Notes under the pieces: generated by a model | Databases searched by the model: none | What the model saw: the letters and a program-made list of their open reading frames with translations, nothing else | What the model was told of the DNA's origin: nothing | Origin: Progne subis subis | Lineage: Eukaryota > Chordata > Aves > Passeriformes > Hirundinidae | NCBI GenBank assembly: GCA_022316685.1 | Contig: JAKJHU010000083.1 | Span: 806,001 to 870,000, forward strand | Length of the DNA stretch: 64,000 nt | Direction of reading: 5' to 3' | Made by a program: the position numbers and the translations under genes | In this document: positions 13,401-26,214 of the stretch, piece by piece | Numbering within the stretch: the stretch's first letter is position 1 | Layout: each line of letters begins with the position of its first letter

Positions 13401-14782
13401 ACAGCAGCTCTGTGTTTTAAACCCCACAGCTCCCAGCCCCTCAGCAGGAAGGGCTGAGGAAAGGCCAGAGGAGAGGGGGCTTCTGTCAGTCGTGTCCTGG
13501 CTGCAGGAGCTGGGTGGCCACGTGCAGGGTAAATAGTGGTGTGATGCTTTCTGCAGCTGCTGGACAGGGGAAGAGGCTGTGCTCTGCTGGGAGTGCTGGA
13601 GCTCGAGGGGTTCGTTGTTTCTGTGTGTAAAGCTTTGGTCCATGCAGCAGCCAAGTTCTCTGTGTTCCCTGGGGATGAGATTCATCCTTGTAAAATGCAG
13701 CGGGTCTGGCTTGGGGCAGCTGGGGCCACAGGGATAGTGGGGAGACCTGAAGGGACGGGGTGAGGCCACAGAGGACATGGAAACCCTGCCCTGGCACTCC
13801 AGAGCTGCCTCACCTGGGCTGCTTAGGGCCAGGGAGGGGGAATTCGAGGGGCTGTGGAGCCTGGTCAGTGAAATGTGTATTTCCACACCGCCTCTGGTGT
13901 GCTGTCCTTGGGCAGGCTGGGAGGGGGCTTTGGATGCAGCTCCTGTCCAACAGCTGCTGGGTGTCCTGTAAGCCATCACTGGATAAGATACACATTTACT
14001 GTGACTTCAGACTTGAAGGTAAAATCTGAACTTTGCTATCCCCCTACTAATTTTGCTTTAATGTTTTCTCTGATGCCGTTGTTGTTCAGGAAAGTCTGAA
14101 ACAGCTTTTTTTTTTTTTTTTTTTTTCTTTTTTCCTCCTTCTTTTCTTCTTACTGCTACAGGAAATTAAAAATTTAAGTGGAGACTGGCCAGGAACAAAA
14201 TCCATGATGTTGACCATGTGTGGTTCTTGGTCAGTAGTGTTGCCTATTGGCCAAAAAAAGATTGGGAAATACAGATTTAAAGACTTTGGATCGTTAATAC
14301 ATTCAGAAAATGGGATTGCTTATGTGAAATGCCAGAAATAGATTGATTAAAACAACCTGCTTTCTGACAAATGCAGTGTTGCCTGGAGAGCTGGGCACAT
14401 TCAGGCTCTGGCTGGGACAGGAGCAGGATGGAGAGGCTGGCAATTCTTTTACCATGCAATGGCTGCCTGAAGCTGTTCACTCCATGAGCGTACGTGTGTA
14501 AAATATGTGTGTATATGTGCATTGATGTGCACAGAAAAACATGCACATATCCCCTGTACTAGGTGAGAGTCTGAAGAAATAATTATTTTCTGCATGAATA
14601 AAACGACAATCCTATAAAGCAGGACTTTCTCATAAGCATTTGGGATTAGTGAAGGCTGAGTATTTTGCTATTCTTGTCCGGTCATCACTATTTTCTGTTT
14701 AATATTTAATTTCTGTTTTGAGGGGTGGATATTTTACCTAGTATTTTGGATTCTTACAGCTTGGTGCTTGTCTCTTTTGCAG
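10407..14782 (+). other. IARS1: IARS1 intron, 4376 bp
   Basis: GTAAGT donor and TTTTGCAG acceptor. It holds an A15 run (12454-12468), a GC-rich stretch (about 13380-13980) in which long antisense open frames occur by composition only, and a T21/pyrimidine tract (14106-14154). No exon or recognisable transposon was found. Confidence 0.88.
14106..14154 (+). repeat. T21 run within a pyrimidine tract
   Basis: Twenty-one T followed by CTTTTTTCCTCCTTCTTTTC and TTCTT, almost purely pyrimidine. It sits more than 600 bp from the acceptor at 14782, so it is not the splice-site tract. Confidence 0.85.
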
Positions 14783-14905
14783 GATGATTACAGAGTCTGC
14801 ATGGATTTTAATATCATTCAGAAAGACTCTGTGCCTGTGTGTCCTGTTGATGCATCAGGCTGCTTCACAGCAGAAGTGGCTGACTTTGCTGGGCAGTATG
14901 TGAAG
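14783..14905 (+). CDS. IARS1: IARS1 exon (window exon 6): editing domain
   Basis: 123 bp, 41 codons, phase 0 to 0. It starts DDYRVCMDFNIIQKD and continues VPVCPVDASGCFTAEVADF. The opening Asp residues complete the G-A-x-D editing motif begun in the previous exon. The donor is AAG|GTCAGT. Confidence 0.97.
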
Positions 14906-16387
14906 GTCAGTGGGCTTGCAGACAGTAAATTATTACTTTTTTCAAGATTTATATATTTTATGTAGATAGAAGCTTTATTTCCTTTTCTTTCTCTATGTGG
15001 GCTTGTTTCCAATGTGTGACTGGTATCTGGATAACTTAAAAGGAGTTTTAACATTTTCAACAAGGTTGGAATAGTTTATTAAGCAACTGAGGAAAAAAAA
15101 AGTTGAAATGCAGGTAATGTCATGTAGCTGTAGTGAGAGGGCAGAGGAGTATCCTGTTTGCAGCTACTCCAGGGAGACTCTGACTCTTGTGCTTTTTCCT
15201 GACAGAATTGTCATGTCCAGAGTCTCCAGGCACATGTTCAGGGCCTCCCTCACCTCTGGATGACTCTGAATTCCCAGGTGCCATCACTGAGTTTCTCCCA
15301 GCCACTAGGAAGGAGAAATCCAGTCATTTTCCTCACTTCTGGGCTGTGTTTTTTTACTAATTACTGAGGTTTTTTTTTTTTTTTACTAAGTGCTAGTTTA
15401 CTTGCCAGTAGGTGCAGGAGAATCCCTGGAAAAAGGAGCCCACAGGAACTCCACATGGCTCCACATACAAATCCCTAGCAGGGAGTGCTTCTTAAACTCC
15501 ACGTCCTGAGAAAACAAACTGCTTTTAGCCCTGCTGCTACAGTTTGATAGCAAAGGATGTTCCTGTAAATAAATGCAATACAAGATTTTCAAGTCTGTTT
15601 CAGTTAAGTTGAGGATTCAATCAACTCTCTTTCCTTCCTGCTTTTTGCATTAAGGCAAATAGGAGGACAGTGTAGGCTCCATGTTTAGCTTCTTGCTGGT
15701 AGGGATCTGAATTTAAGGCTCTTGGAAAATTTTCTTACTGATACTGAATTTTTCACTCTTAGGATATTTGTATATTTGATTCCTTCATGTCGTATTGACA
15801 CTTGTATGTTCAGTAGATTGTCTTAAATTATCAGTATACAGCTTTTAGTTCCATTTTAGTGTGTAAATCCCAGTTAGTGAGGTCTTGTGAAATATACTTC
15901 AAATTCTGAAATTTAGTCACGTTAGAGGAATGTGATAGCAGGAAGTTTATATATAAGGTAAAAAGCTCTATGTGATTTCCTGCCACAAAATTAGAAGACT
16001 CAGTCATTAGGATATTAAATAATGAGGTTTCTGTCTTGTATTGATGCTTCAGAAAATTTGAATTTTCCACGCAGTTGTGTGGAAAAAGAGTTAAAGGTAA
16101 AAAAGGACTGATGCTTTAATTTATAAATTTTAATTTATCCAGACAGCAGAGACACACTGAAGACACTGTAAATAAACAGGGTTTGGAGAGCAAATAACTT
16201 TGCACATTTAGTGTTTTACGGCGCCCCTGCAGGAAATGTATAAACTTGATAGAAACTTATTGTTTTGTGCGCGTAAGTGCTGGGTTACGCATAAAATTTT
16301 TTTTTTTTTTTTTTAAATTACCTGAGGCAAATCCTGTCGTATCTTACTGAGTGAAACGTGTATTCCAAGGAGAATCTGTGTTTTTAG
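14906..16387 (+). other. IARS1: IARS1 intron, 1482 bp
   Basis: GTCAGT donor; acceptor TTTTTAG. Contains T15 (15370-15384) and T18 (16297-16314) runs. Nothing else was recognised. Confidence 0.88.
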
Positions 16388-16479
16388 GATGCAGATAAGC
16401 ACATCATCAGATGGCTGAAGGAGAGGGGCCGGCTGATCCACAGCACCACGTTCCAGCACAGCTATCCCTTCTGCTGGAG
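16388..16479 (+). CDS. IARS1: IARS1 exon (window exon 7): end of the editing domain
   Basis: 92 bp: 30 codons plus AG. It reads [16 protein letters not shown] and then [13 protein letters not shown]. The HSYPFCWR segment leads back towards the catalytic core and is strongly conserved in IleRS (H.YP.CWR). The donor is GAG|GTAAGC; the split Arg codon is completed by the G at 20809. Confidence 0.97.
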
Positions 16480-19400
16480 GTAAGCGCACAGCTGCACCCG
16501 CCTCTGAGCTCAGCTTCCTAACAGAGAAGCTCTCCAGGTTTCTCCCATATTTCCCCCCCTCCCTTACTTCATTTTCCTGGCAAAACTAAAAGTAACACAA
16601 ACTGAAATCATGAATTCAGGAGGGCTCCACTTTTGATTTATTCATCAAAGATTTTTTTTTTTTTTTTTTTTTGGCCATAAAATGAGAGAATTTAGATGTA
16701 GCGCTGAAATGGAGTTCTGTTTACGAGGAAACACATTAAAAATCGTAGTTTGTGTTGCTTATTTCTTGGTGTAGAACTCCTAATTAGCTACCTCTTGTGA
16801 AAAAGGTTATTTTTTTAAGCAGCTGAGTGATGGAAAAGGATTGTCTCCAAATAAGTATATCACAGAAGGTCTTTAGATGTTTCTGTTAAATCTTTGTATG
16901 TTTTGAATAAACTGGCTAAAATACAGTTCTTTTTAACCTTGTAGGATGATTTATTTCTTTGGAAGAAGCTCAGTTGTTCAAAATGTGGAAACATCCCTAG
17001 GTGGCCGTGTCTGGGGGAAGTCTCCATGTGGAATTCTCCACGGGCCTTCGGTATCAGTGAACAAACAAGTTTTGGTTCTGAGGAATACAGGCTAGACAGA
17101 CTTTAATCTAGTGATGAAGCTTGTTTTTATTAGTGTCCTCCTTGGTTTGAAATGTCCCTAGCTGCTGTTGTAAAAAATCACCAAACAATATCAAATTAAA
17201 AAAAAAAAAACAAAACACTTCAGTAATCTTTTAGTAGAGTATTAAATTCTCATTATGAGCAGAGACACACTTAAAATAAAAGATCTAATTTAATTGTCTG
17301 AAATGGCTTGAAGATTTTTAAGTCCTATCTGATGTATACAGCACCTGTGCTGAAATAACTGTGATAAAAGCTCATCTCTCTGTCTGGCTCTGGCTCTGCC
17401 AGGTGAAATGTTCTAGCAGGGTACATTTATCTTTAATTTATAGCAAAAATAACCTTTCCTTGCTCTTGACCAGCAGGATTGGTTTGTTTCTAGCAGCTGC
17501 CTAGAGGAAGAAGGGGAAATTGCTCTTCAAGTGTTACGTCCTTGATGATTTGGGACAGTTTTTGAAAAATGGCAGCCCCAAAAATCAAGCAACGCTTGTG
17601 TTTTTCTTGTGCAGCAACTCCAATATCCAGTCATGGCCTTCTGAGACAAAGCAGGGATGTAGAAGTGCTGATTCTGTAGAAGATCCTTAATCCTGCCACT
17701 CTGTTGACATTTTTGTTGATTGATGATAAGTTGCAGGCAGCACCTAGCAGCAAATTAGCCGGTGGGAAGAGCCGAACAATGGATTCTACTTGAAAAGCTC
17801 ATTTCACTGCCATCACAAATCAAACCATAATTGGAATATGCTAAAAGTAGAAGAGTAGTTCTTAACTTTGAACATAGTTATAAGTTATTTTGATTAATGT
17901 AAGAAAACTTTGAAATCAGACTCTTCTTAATGTACTGCTGCTTTTCCTTGAAGCCAAGCAGTTGTTGAATCCTTGGGATGTTGAGAAATTTGCCTTCTTT
18001 TTTTTACATACCATGAAATCAGGGTCCTTCTCTGTGTAGTAATTTTCTGTCAGCTAAACTTTAAAATATGAAAAACACAACAGCTTGGTAAGTAGATAGC
18101 TTTCAGTTAGAATTTTTCTTTATTGGAGCTGCTGAAAATGGAGGACATTGGTCAGAACCGCTCGTGCACGTGTGAGATTTTGGGAGTCTCTGTCTGGGCA
18201 GCTGTTGGATGTGACAGCTGGAGTGTCTCTCCGAGCTCCTGCCTGCCATTCCTTTGGGAACAGTGTTGGGAAGCTCTTCCACTGGCAGATGTGGGCCTTC
18301 GACTTTTCCAAGCCACTGAAGTCAAAACCAAGAAGCAACTTTGTAGCATGGGCTCAATTACTGATCATACGGTTCCTAAATGACAAGAAAACAGAATAAG
18401 ATCACAATTAATGTGATTTTATTCTTCTGATATGTTTCTAGAGGATCTGTCTGTAAGGGGAACAAAACTTTGTTCAGTTGGGACAGAGAGGAATGGTTAG
18501 GCAGGAACTTTGTAAGCATCAGCCTTGGATTTAAGGTCTCTTTGGGTTTTCCGCTTGTGTTGATGGAAAACAAAACTCAGCAACAGGTCTTTTTCATTTG
18601 ATTCTACGGTAAAATCCATTTCAATCTGGAGTCCTCAATCTTCTCACCAGTCATGAGGGTCAGAAATGTGGGAGGTGTCACTGCTTGGGCAGACTTTAGT
18701 GTTTTGTTTCTGCAGTCTCCTGCTGAGGCACTGCTTGGTAGTACCATCAGAAGGAAAAATATTCAGGGAAACTTTGCCTTATCCCTTTTCTTGTCGCCTT
18801 CATGTTGGAGGAACAGAGCCCTGGGGGTGCTTGCAGTGGTTATCAGGTGTTCTAACCTCAGTGTTGGGTGGAAAGACTGGGAAATGGTTCCCCTGTTTGG
18901 CCTTTGTCATGGATCCTTCGTGCCTGAAGCCGCTCGGTGGCCCTGAGCCTGTCTGCAGCCAGCCCCCCGTGCTGCTCTCTCCTCGCAGAGCTGGGCTGCC
19001 ACGATTGTCCCAACCTTCCAACATGCCAAGGCCATGGGAGAAATTTTTAATATCAATTTCTTTATTCTCCTTGTTTCCAGTTACTCAAGCTCTTGCGATG
19101 GCAATTCATTCATTCTTCAGCACAACTGAAACAAGATACTCAGTGAAATCAAAGCACCTTGTAGCTCAGGGAAGGCTTTTTTTTTACTGGGATCTTGCTT
19201 CTGTATGAGGAGTGAACTGAACTGTTCCCTTTTCTAGATGTTAGGACTTAAATTTGCATGGCAAACCATCAGTAGGTTTGCATTTAATAGCTACAATGAC
19301 ATTATTATTACTTTGAGCTTTTACCATTTCCTCTAAGGTTTTAGGTACTTTAACACTTAAGCACATTGAAACATAAAGGTTATGGTTAAAATGAAATGCC

Positions 19401-20808
19401 TTTTGAAATATAATGTTAAAAGAAACAATATGTTTTTTATTATTGGGCTTTGTGCTCTGTGAGTTCAGCTTTTAAGGTATGAGCAACCTTTGCTGTGGGT
19501 TTTCTTTCTTTTGTGGGTCAGGCAGGTGCACCTTTAGCAAGTGCTGGCACAGTAGCAATTTAATTTACATCATAATCTGCAGTAGTTGGTGGATTTCAAA
19601 TGTGTTCTTGCTGTGGCTATAAGTAAAATGAATTAAACTTTGCCTGTTTGTAGTGCTGACTGCACAAGGGAGATAACAGTAATTTCTCAGGTGAATTTTT
19701 GTGTATTGCCAGGTTCTGAACCAAAGTGACTTAAACAAAAATCATATTTTTCAGAAACACTTTGTGGGGTGGACTGATGCTAAAGGAGAATGAGCTTCTT
19801 GTCTCAGTACTGTTTGCCCCTCTGTACCCATGGACAGATCCTATCCCTTAGGGCTCTTCTCCCTCTTCATGATGGAATAATGGGATGCATGTGAAGGATT
19901 GGAAATGTCTGAGCTCCTTGTAGTGACCTGTGCCCACTGTGGGATCCCAGGATCCTTTAGAAGGATGTGCTGCCTGAACAATTAGTCGAGACCTTAACCA
20001 GTTATTGTGGAACTGATAAATCAGAGGTTGGGTGGGGACACTGCAGTCAGATGCTTGGAGAGACTGATTTTACCAAGTCATTTGGGAATGTGCTCAATTT
20101 CTGCTCTGGCCAATCGTGTTTCCATTTCTAAGCAATCCCAAGTTGTGAAACTGCTCTCCTCCCATATGGATTTTCTTTTATTGCTTATTGAAGTAAAGGA
20201 ATACGTTAAGATAAATTTAAAACTTTTTATATGCTTATCTGGATTTCTTGCTTTCCTTCTGCTCCTGGAATGGAACTTTCTTCTGGATAACCCTGGGTGC
20301 TGTTACTTCTTTATGATCTGTGATTATTATTTTAAATGCAAATAGTAAAAACACGGCATAATGTTCCCTGGCTTTTCAGGCTCACATACACATAAAAGAT
20401 AATGCAGAATGAGCTCATGTGGAAGACTGAAATATGACTCATTTTAATAGTTACTGAAGTTCATAGTGTTGTACTATGTAGGAGCACAAATTTCAAATTC
20501 AAGTATTGTTTGAACATTCTCATGATGGCTCTTGCTATATGAATTCCTTGAATCACTGGGTTTGAAGGCTGTAAATTTTTTTTTTCAGGACTGAATTTCA
20601 AAATAGTAGCTCACATAAGTGGAACAGCTTATGTAATTTAACAAACCAAACAGACCCCAACCATTAACTGTGATAATCTTTCAGCAGCAGTGAACTCAGT
20701 CTGTGGAAAGGGGACTGTAATGTGCAAAAACAAATATTAAAGAACACTTGATAAAATAATGTAGCATTTATTAATGTTTTTGTTTGTTTCATTCCCTTCC
20801 CTGCACAG
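16480..20808 (+). other. IARS1: IARS1 intron, 4329 bp
   Basis: GTAAGC donor and CTGCACAG acceptor. Contains a T21 run (16652-16672) and an A12 run (17200-17211). A fairly GC-rich patch at 18800-19020 gives long open frames on both strands with no recognisable protein. No transposon was identified. Confidence 0.87.
16652..16672 (+). repeat. T21 homopolymer
   Basis: Twenty-one consecutive T inside the intron after the exon at 16388. No retroposed body is seen next to it. Confidence 0.85.
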
Positions 20809-20907
20809 GTCAGATACTCCGCTGATCTACAAAGCTGTGCCCAGCTGGTTTGTCAGGGTGGAGCACATGGTGGAGAAGCTGCTGGAGAATAATGCCCAGT
20901 GCTACTG
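20809..20907 (+). CDS. IARS1: IARS1 exon (window exon 8): CP1-to-core junction
   Basis: 99 bp: one base completing Arg, 32 codons, and TG of a split Trp. It reads SDTPLIYKAVPSWFVRVEHM and then VEKLLENNAQCYW. Class Ia synthetases have the SWF segment where the editing insertion rejoins the Rossmann core. The donor CTG|GTAAAG is weaker at +5 and +6 than its neighbours and is followed by the longest intron in the window. Confidence 0.96.
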
Positions 20908-23900
20908 GTAAAGTCTCCTGCAGAAATGTTTTATTCCTTTCCCTGGGTTTGGGGGTGTAAGGTGGTGTGTGCTGGACCTCTCCAAGGCTATTTCACTGTT
21001 CATATGCTCACTCTGCTTCGTATTTCCAGTCTTCTTCAGCCAGTGCTACTGGGACCAGTTCTAAACAGTGTTTTATCTCAGTTTTTTCAAGGTTGATAAA
21101 ATATTTCCTAGGAATTTACAGGGAAATACATGACAGGATCATTAAAACTGCCCTCCAGTCATGTTATGCAAACCTAAACAATTCAGCATGAGAGAAACTG
21201 CAGAGGAGAATCATCCTGCAGAAGCAAGGATGTGCTTTCCAAAAGGCTCCACCTGAGACAGCAATAGAGGCTTGCAATTTAAATAACTTAGTGCTGTGTA
21301 TATATTGTTCCAAATTAAACTAATTTTTAGGCAAGTTGTGGGGTTTTTAATCTAGTTATTGCAGATAAGGTTGATTAAATCATTATAGGTGTGTTTGAAG
21401 AAAAAATCCACACCCACTCTCCCCCAAAACACCCACAAAGAGCTCAACCCAGCTGCCTTAATTGCTGTAGGTAAACTCAGTTACACAGGTTTAAAGAAAA
21501 CAATTCCATTAATGGCAAAAATGAAATCTTGACCTGTATATAGGGAGTGTGAAAAATACTTGCGTGAAATTTATGTAGAAAGCAGCAGACGAGCTTTAGA
21601 TAAGAACTTAAATGCGTAATTAAGTGCAGTAAAAGGGAGCTGTTGGCGCTGGTGGCCTTTTAGGGAGTCAGTCCTGGGATTGTGGTGTGTTAGGAACAAA
21701 AGGACCTTATCTTCTGCACGTTCATAAGCTGCATTTTTATTTCCCTTCCTCTCATGAATCGCTTTTGCTTGGGAGGCTGAGACCTCGCAGTGAGAGAGGA
21801 AAGCTTGGAGATTCCAACCTCATTCAGTCTTCCCACATGAGGACTGCAGGGAGAGCTGGGATTCCACCCCTCTCCCACCACAGTTGCCTCTTGTAACGAA
21901 GGTGACTCAACCTTCAGTGAGCAATTACAGCGTGTGCTGCCCTTTTTTTTCATGGACAGTAGCTGGCAGTGAAATTCTGCAGGAGCGGCTTTGGCGTAAC
22001 TGCTTACGTGTGCGGGCTCTGTAAATCCTGGGATCTTGGGAAAAGTCAGTGATCCCGAGTGGAGCCTGCCCAGAAATGCTGCAGCCTGGCTTTGCCAAGC
22101 AGCACGTGCCCAGTCTGGCTGTGTCAGGAGAGTTTTTAGGGATTAGTACGTGTTGCTTTCTGTTTTCCATAGCAGAACATACTGTGATCCTCCTTTGGGG
22201 CAAAAATAAGCTGCAGAGGGGGTGAAAGTGTTTGTTCTTAGCTTTAATTAGCTTCCTCAAGATGCTTTCACTGTTGGGATGACAGTAGACCTGCATACTT
22301 AATTTTCACATGAACAGAAGAAAAAAATGTAATGATCCTGTTAAGGAAGGGCTTGAATGGATGGGTTTTGCTTTTCCAGAAGCAGAGCTTCAAGGAAAGA
22401 GCTGCTCAGTTAGCTCCATTCGTCCAAGAGACTCTAATTAGTAAGAATTACTGATCTGTTTGAACCTGCCTCATGCCCATATTTGGGGTTTCAGTGGTGC
22501 TTTTTGTAAGTGCTGACTAGTGGGGATACAAGTGGAAGCAAATTTTGGAGGTGCTGTTGAAAGGCTGGGTGAGAAGAGCAGGCAATGACATCATCTGGCA
22601 ATTTTCAAAATGCTTGGAATTTACAGGAACCGTTTGTCCTTTGGGAAATTCCCTATTCTAAACACAAGTCCATAATTGAATATAAAACTGACTCCTCAGG
22701 ACTCTTCTTAAAACCATGTGTTCTTAGGGATTGTGGGAAGCTTTTTGTTGGGAATATAGCTACAAGGAGAGAATTATTAATAAACAATATGTATTTCCTG
22801 TCTGTGATTTCATAGTAATTTTAATACTGGGTAATCTTGAAGTTGGCTTTTAAAATCCAGCTTTTATAAGGAATAAGGGAGTGTTTTTGAGGTTTTCTTC
22901 CTGTGTTCTCCACTGATGCCACTTTATTTGGGCTGTAGCTTCTGAAGTTGGTATTGAGACTGTTGGCCTTCTGCCGTATTCATTTATTTAAATTTTGGGA
23001 ACTCCATCCTCCCCAGAACCTACTTTTTCTGCTTCTGAAGAGACCTGATCTTTGAAAGTGTCACAGGAATAATATGTAGCTTTTAAAAAAAATTATTTTT
23101 GGACTCTCTGGGGCTTCAGCATGTCCTGAAAATGAGAAAATTGGGGATAAATGCTTTCCAGACTATATTAACCTTTACAAAATGGGTTTGACTGTGTTGC
23201 TTTTTTTATTCCCATAAATGACTGATAGGTATATTGTCCCTTAAGAATAGCTGCCCTCTTGATAGATATCCTTTCTGATGAAATAGATTAAATATACTTG
23301 GACAAACTTTGCAACCTGATTGCATTTCTAATTAGTTTTTTAGTGAATTACCCAACTTAGAAGGCCACAGTGATTCAAAATTTATTAAAACCAGCAACTC
23401 TATTTTTGTTTTTCAAAATGAATTTAACTATCACTTCCAATAACGGTTACATGAGTAATGTGGCAGCATTTTTGTAAAACCAGAAGCCAAGAAACCCTCT
23501 CCTCTGTCGCATCCTTATTTCAGACTGGGAATTAACTTGTGTTGGATATTGATGAAAATACACAATTGGAACAGTATTTAGGGGGCTATGCTTCAGCCTT
23601 TAATTGAAGTTCCTTCCTGAATGTTCTTTACTGTGGAACTGAGATTATTTAAAAGAAAATTTAAATGAAAAGGGTTTATCTTCTGTTTGGCATTCTGGCA
23701 CCCATTACTGCTGTGTTTGAGATGAAGAGGGGCAGATTTGGCTGCAGTAAAAGCCAGGCTTGTCAGACCTTGCCTTTCTATTCTCTTGATAAGGAGAGTT
23801 GGATACAGCACCAAGGCGCTGTCTGGATTTCAGCCTTAATTGTTGTCACCATCATTTTCTCAAATGGTTTGTTTGAAATGTTTGTTGAAAGAGCATTTTT

Positions 23901-23920
23901 TACGTACCACAGACTAAACT

Positions 23921-23954
23921 AGGCCGCCTTAGATTATAATTACAATCTAGGCCT
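23921..23954. repeat. Inverted repeat with an 11-bp interrupted stem
   Basis: AGGCC (23921-23925) plus TAGATT (23930-23935), interrupted by GCCT, pairs with AATCTAGGCCT (23944-23954) around the loop ATAATTAC. No longer terminal inverted repeats or target-site duplication were seen around it. Confidence 0.6.
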
Positions 23955-25824
23955 AATTCCTCTCATCGGTGTTCAAAGTTGATGCAAATTGAGAATTTAT
24001 AAGTTACTGTGAGCAATAAATCCATACAATTTATAATGAGAATTCCAAACTGCTGTAGCTCATCCTTCTGGCACTGGATGTTATATTTCTATTATTGCAA
24101 TCTGATAGAAAAGACTCTGTAGATTGTATTTAAATACTGGCTTTGAACTTTGTTTTTTTCCCTTTCTTTCTTCTAAACCTCCCTCACTTAAAGTTCTCCT
24201 TCAGTAACTCCTGAAACCTTCACCTGTAACTGTTGCCAGGTTTCTACTGTTAAAGACGTTGTGCAGTTCTGACATTGTTTGCATAAGATGAGTGTAGTGG
24301 AAAAACGAGCATCAATGGAAGGAAAGCAGTGATGGGAGACAGGGACTTCAAAGAAGCCAAACCTTTTGTTCTGGCATCTTCTCACCACTGAAGAATTCAG
24401 GTGATGTAATAAAGAGCTTGATGTATGGTTGAAGGTATTATTTTCCTGACTTCCATCGCTTGAGCTGTTAGTTCCTGCTGGAAGTGCCACCCACAACACA
24501 TTTCTGTGATGAAGCTCAGGTGTGAGTTTTGCACGCGCTCCCTGCAGCTCCGGTGTGAGCCCAGGGGTCTTCTTCTGTGTCAGTCAAGCACATCAAGCTT
24601 TGGAGAAGCTTTTGATCCTGGTCATTTTCGTCTTTGACCACAAAACTGTCTCCCACGTGTGGAAAGGTGAGATGTGATCAGGAGTGATGCCTGTTTGTGT
24701 CAGAAACCCCGAGGCTGTGCAGGGAATGGGCTCTGGAGCCCATCCATAATAGAAAGCAAATGTTGATTTTACTGAACTTGTCATTTTTGCTTAGATGAGG
24801 AATCTGAGTCTGTAGCAGGGCAACGGAATTTTGAATTGTAACAGAATTGTAGAGCAATAGAAGAAAATCAGTGATTTCTTGTTTCCTTCTTTTGCTATTT
24901 ATTTATTTTTAAAAAGTTTAATAGGGCATTTTTTTTTCTTAGTTTGTTAATATTAATACATTTCATCTGGACAGTTTTAGATGCATGGTGTGTGTAGATT
25001 TTGTTTTAATTTTTCCTTTTCTTTAGTATCACTATGCAGTTGTAACTCTTCTTTTTGAGTCATCAGTCACACTTTTCATGCTGGGGAATCATGAATACAA
25101 ATGAGATCCTCCCTCTAGTAGCAATTCTGATGTGTACAGCAACGTGTGGAGTCGCTAGATGGCAACATTTCCCGAGGAAAAATCCAAATTAGTGGCATTG
25201 CCTACGGCAGGAGGTGAAAAAAATTGCTGCAGGGTTAGCCTTGTGTTTGTCTAATTCAGAGAAGGTTTTATTACTGTCTGTTATCAGACATGGTTGAGGA
25301 TTAGAAGTGAATTTGGAGTCTTGTTCACTGGATTTTGCTGCCTCTTGTTCTGCTGCACCTTCATTTTGCTGTTTCCTTTCTGAGCCTCTCGTGCAGAGAT
25401 TGCTGATGATGCCGTGAATGCAGAGGTACCTTTTCAGTCCCACTGAAGGGGCACCAAAAGCTTAGGTTTTGCTTCAAAGAAAAGCTTACAGGAAATAAAC
25501 CCCCCAAATGCCAGTTCACTAAGCAACTCCAGCACCATTTTCTTGGGCGGCTGAAGAAATGAATTTGTGACATAGGCAGCGTGTTGAATGTCTGCCGCTG
25601 TCATAGGAGTGCAGATGTCTAGATACGTGTGGATTGAAATGGATCCTGAGTGCTGATGCCCTACAAAAGTACTCTGTGCCAGTAAATGTGAGAATATTCC
25701 CGAGGAAACTGTGCAGAGAGAAGAAAAGCGGAAAAGCTTCCCTTCTCCCTGGCTTCGGGTTGCGGGGATTGTGGCTAAGATAAGGGATTTTAGCAGCAAT
25801 TAGCAGGGTGCCTGGGTCACAGAG

Positions 25825-25970
25825 TGGAGCGGGAGCAGGGTTTTCAGTGGGACGTGTGCCAGGATTGGAGGTCAGGGCTGCGCCGCCGTGTCCGGGAGCG
25901 CCGGTGACGGGGCTGCGCGTCTGCAGCAGCATTGCAGTCACACCACAACGTGCTGGTTGCCATGGGAACC
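25825..25970. promoter_or_regulatory. CpG-rich intronic patch with RFX-like X-box
   Basis: CpG dinucleotides cluster at about 25880-25925 (GCTGCGCCGCCGTGTCCGGG, AGCGCCGGTGACGGGGCTGC) inside an intron where CpG is otherwise rare. Shortly after, GTTGCCATGGGAAC (25956-25969) matches 13 of 14 bases of the RFX palindrome GTTGCCATGGCAAC. This could be an enhancer or minor promoter; the sequence alone does not say which, or for which strand. Confidence 0.4.
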
Positions 25971-26214
25971 AGGAGAAAAAAGAGGGAAGAGAAACATTGG
26001 GAGATCAAAATGATTGAGAGCACGGTTCGTTTAGCCCCCGAAAGCTGCACCACAAGCAGGGGATGCAGCGGTGGAGGTAGCCCAGGCTCGTGTGGCGTTG
26101 CACCGTTCAGCAGCTCTGCCAGGCTGAGGAGCTGAGGCTGCTGCAGTGGAAATTCTGCCTGGCACACACTGACCTTTCCTCTCTTCCCCTCTCCTCCCTC
26201 CCGCCTCCCCCCCA

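Noticed and set aside
13374..13979. 201-residue open frame on the minus strand
   Set aside because: It lies in a GC-rich intronic patch with overlapping open frames on both strands. No domain, conserved motif or splice context supports it.
18666..19208. 180-residue open frame on the + strand within an intron
   Set aside because: No recognisable family, no plausible splice phase with neighbouring exons, and another frame over the same bases is also open, which is typical of chance in moderately GC-rich DNA.
24505..24580. GTGATGA C-box-like motif in an intron
   Set aside because: No CTGA D box lies at a suitable distance and no closing stem is visible.
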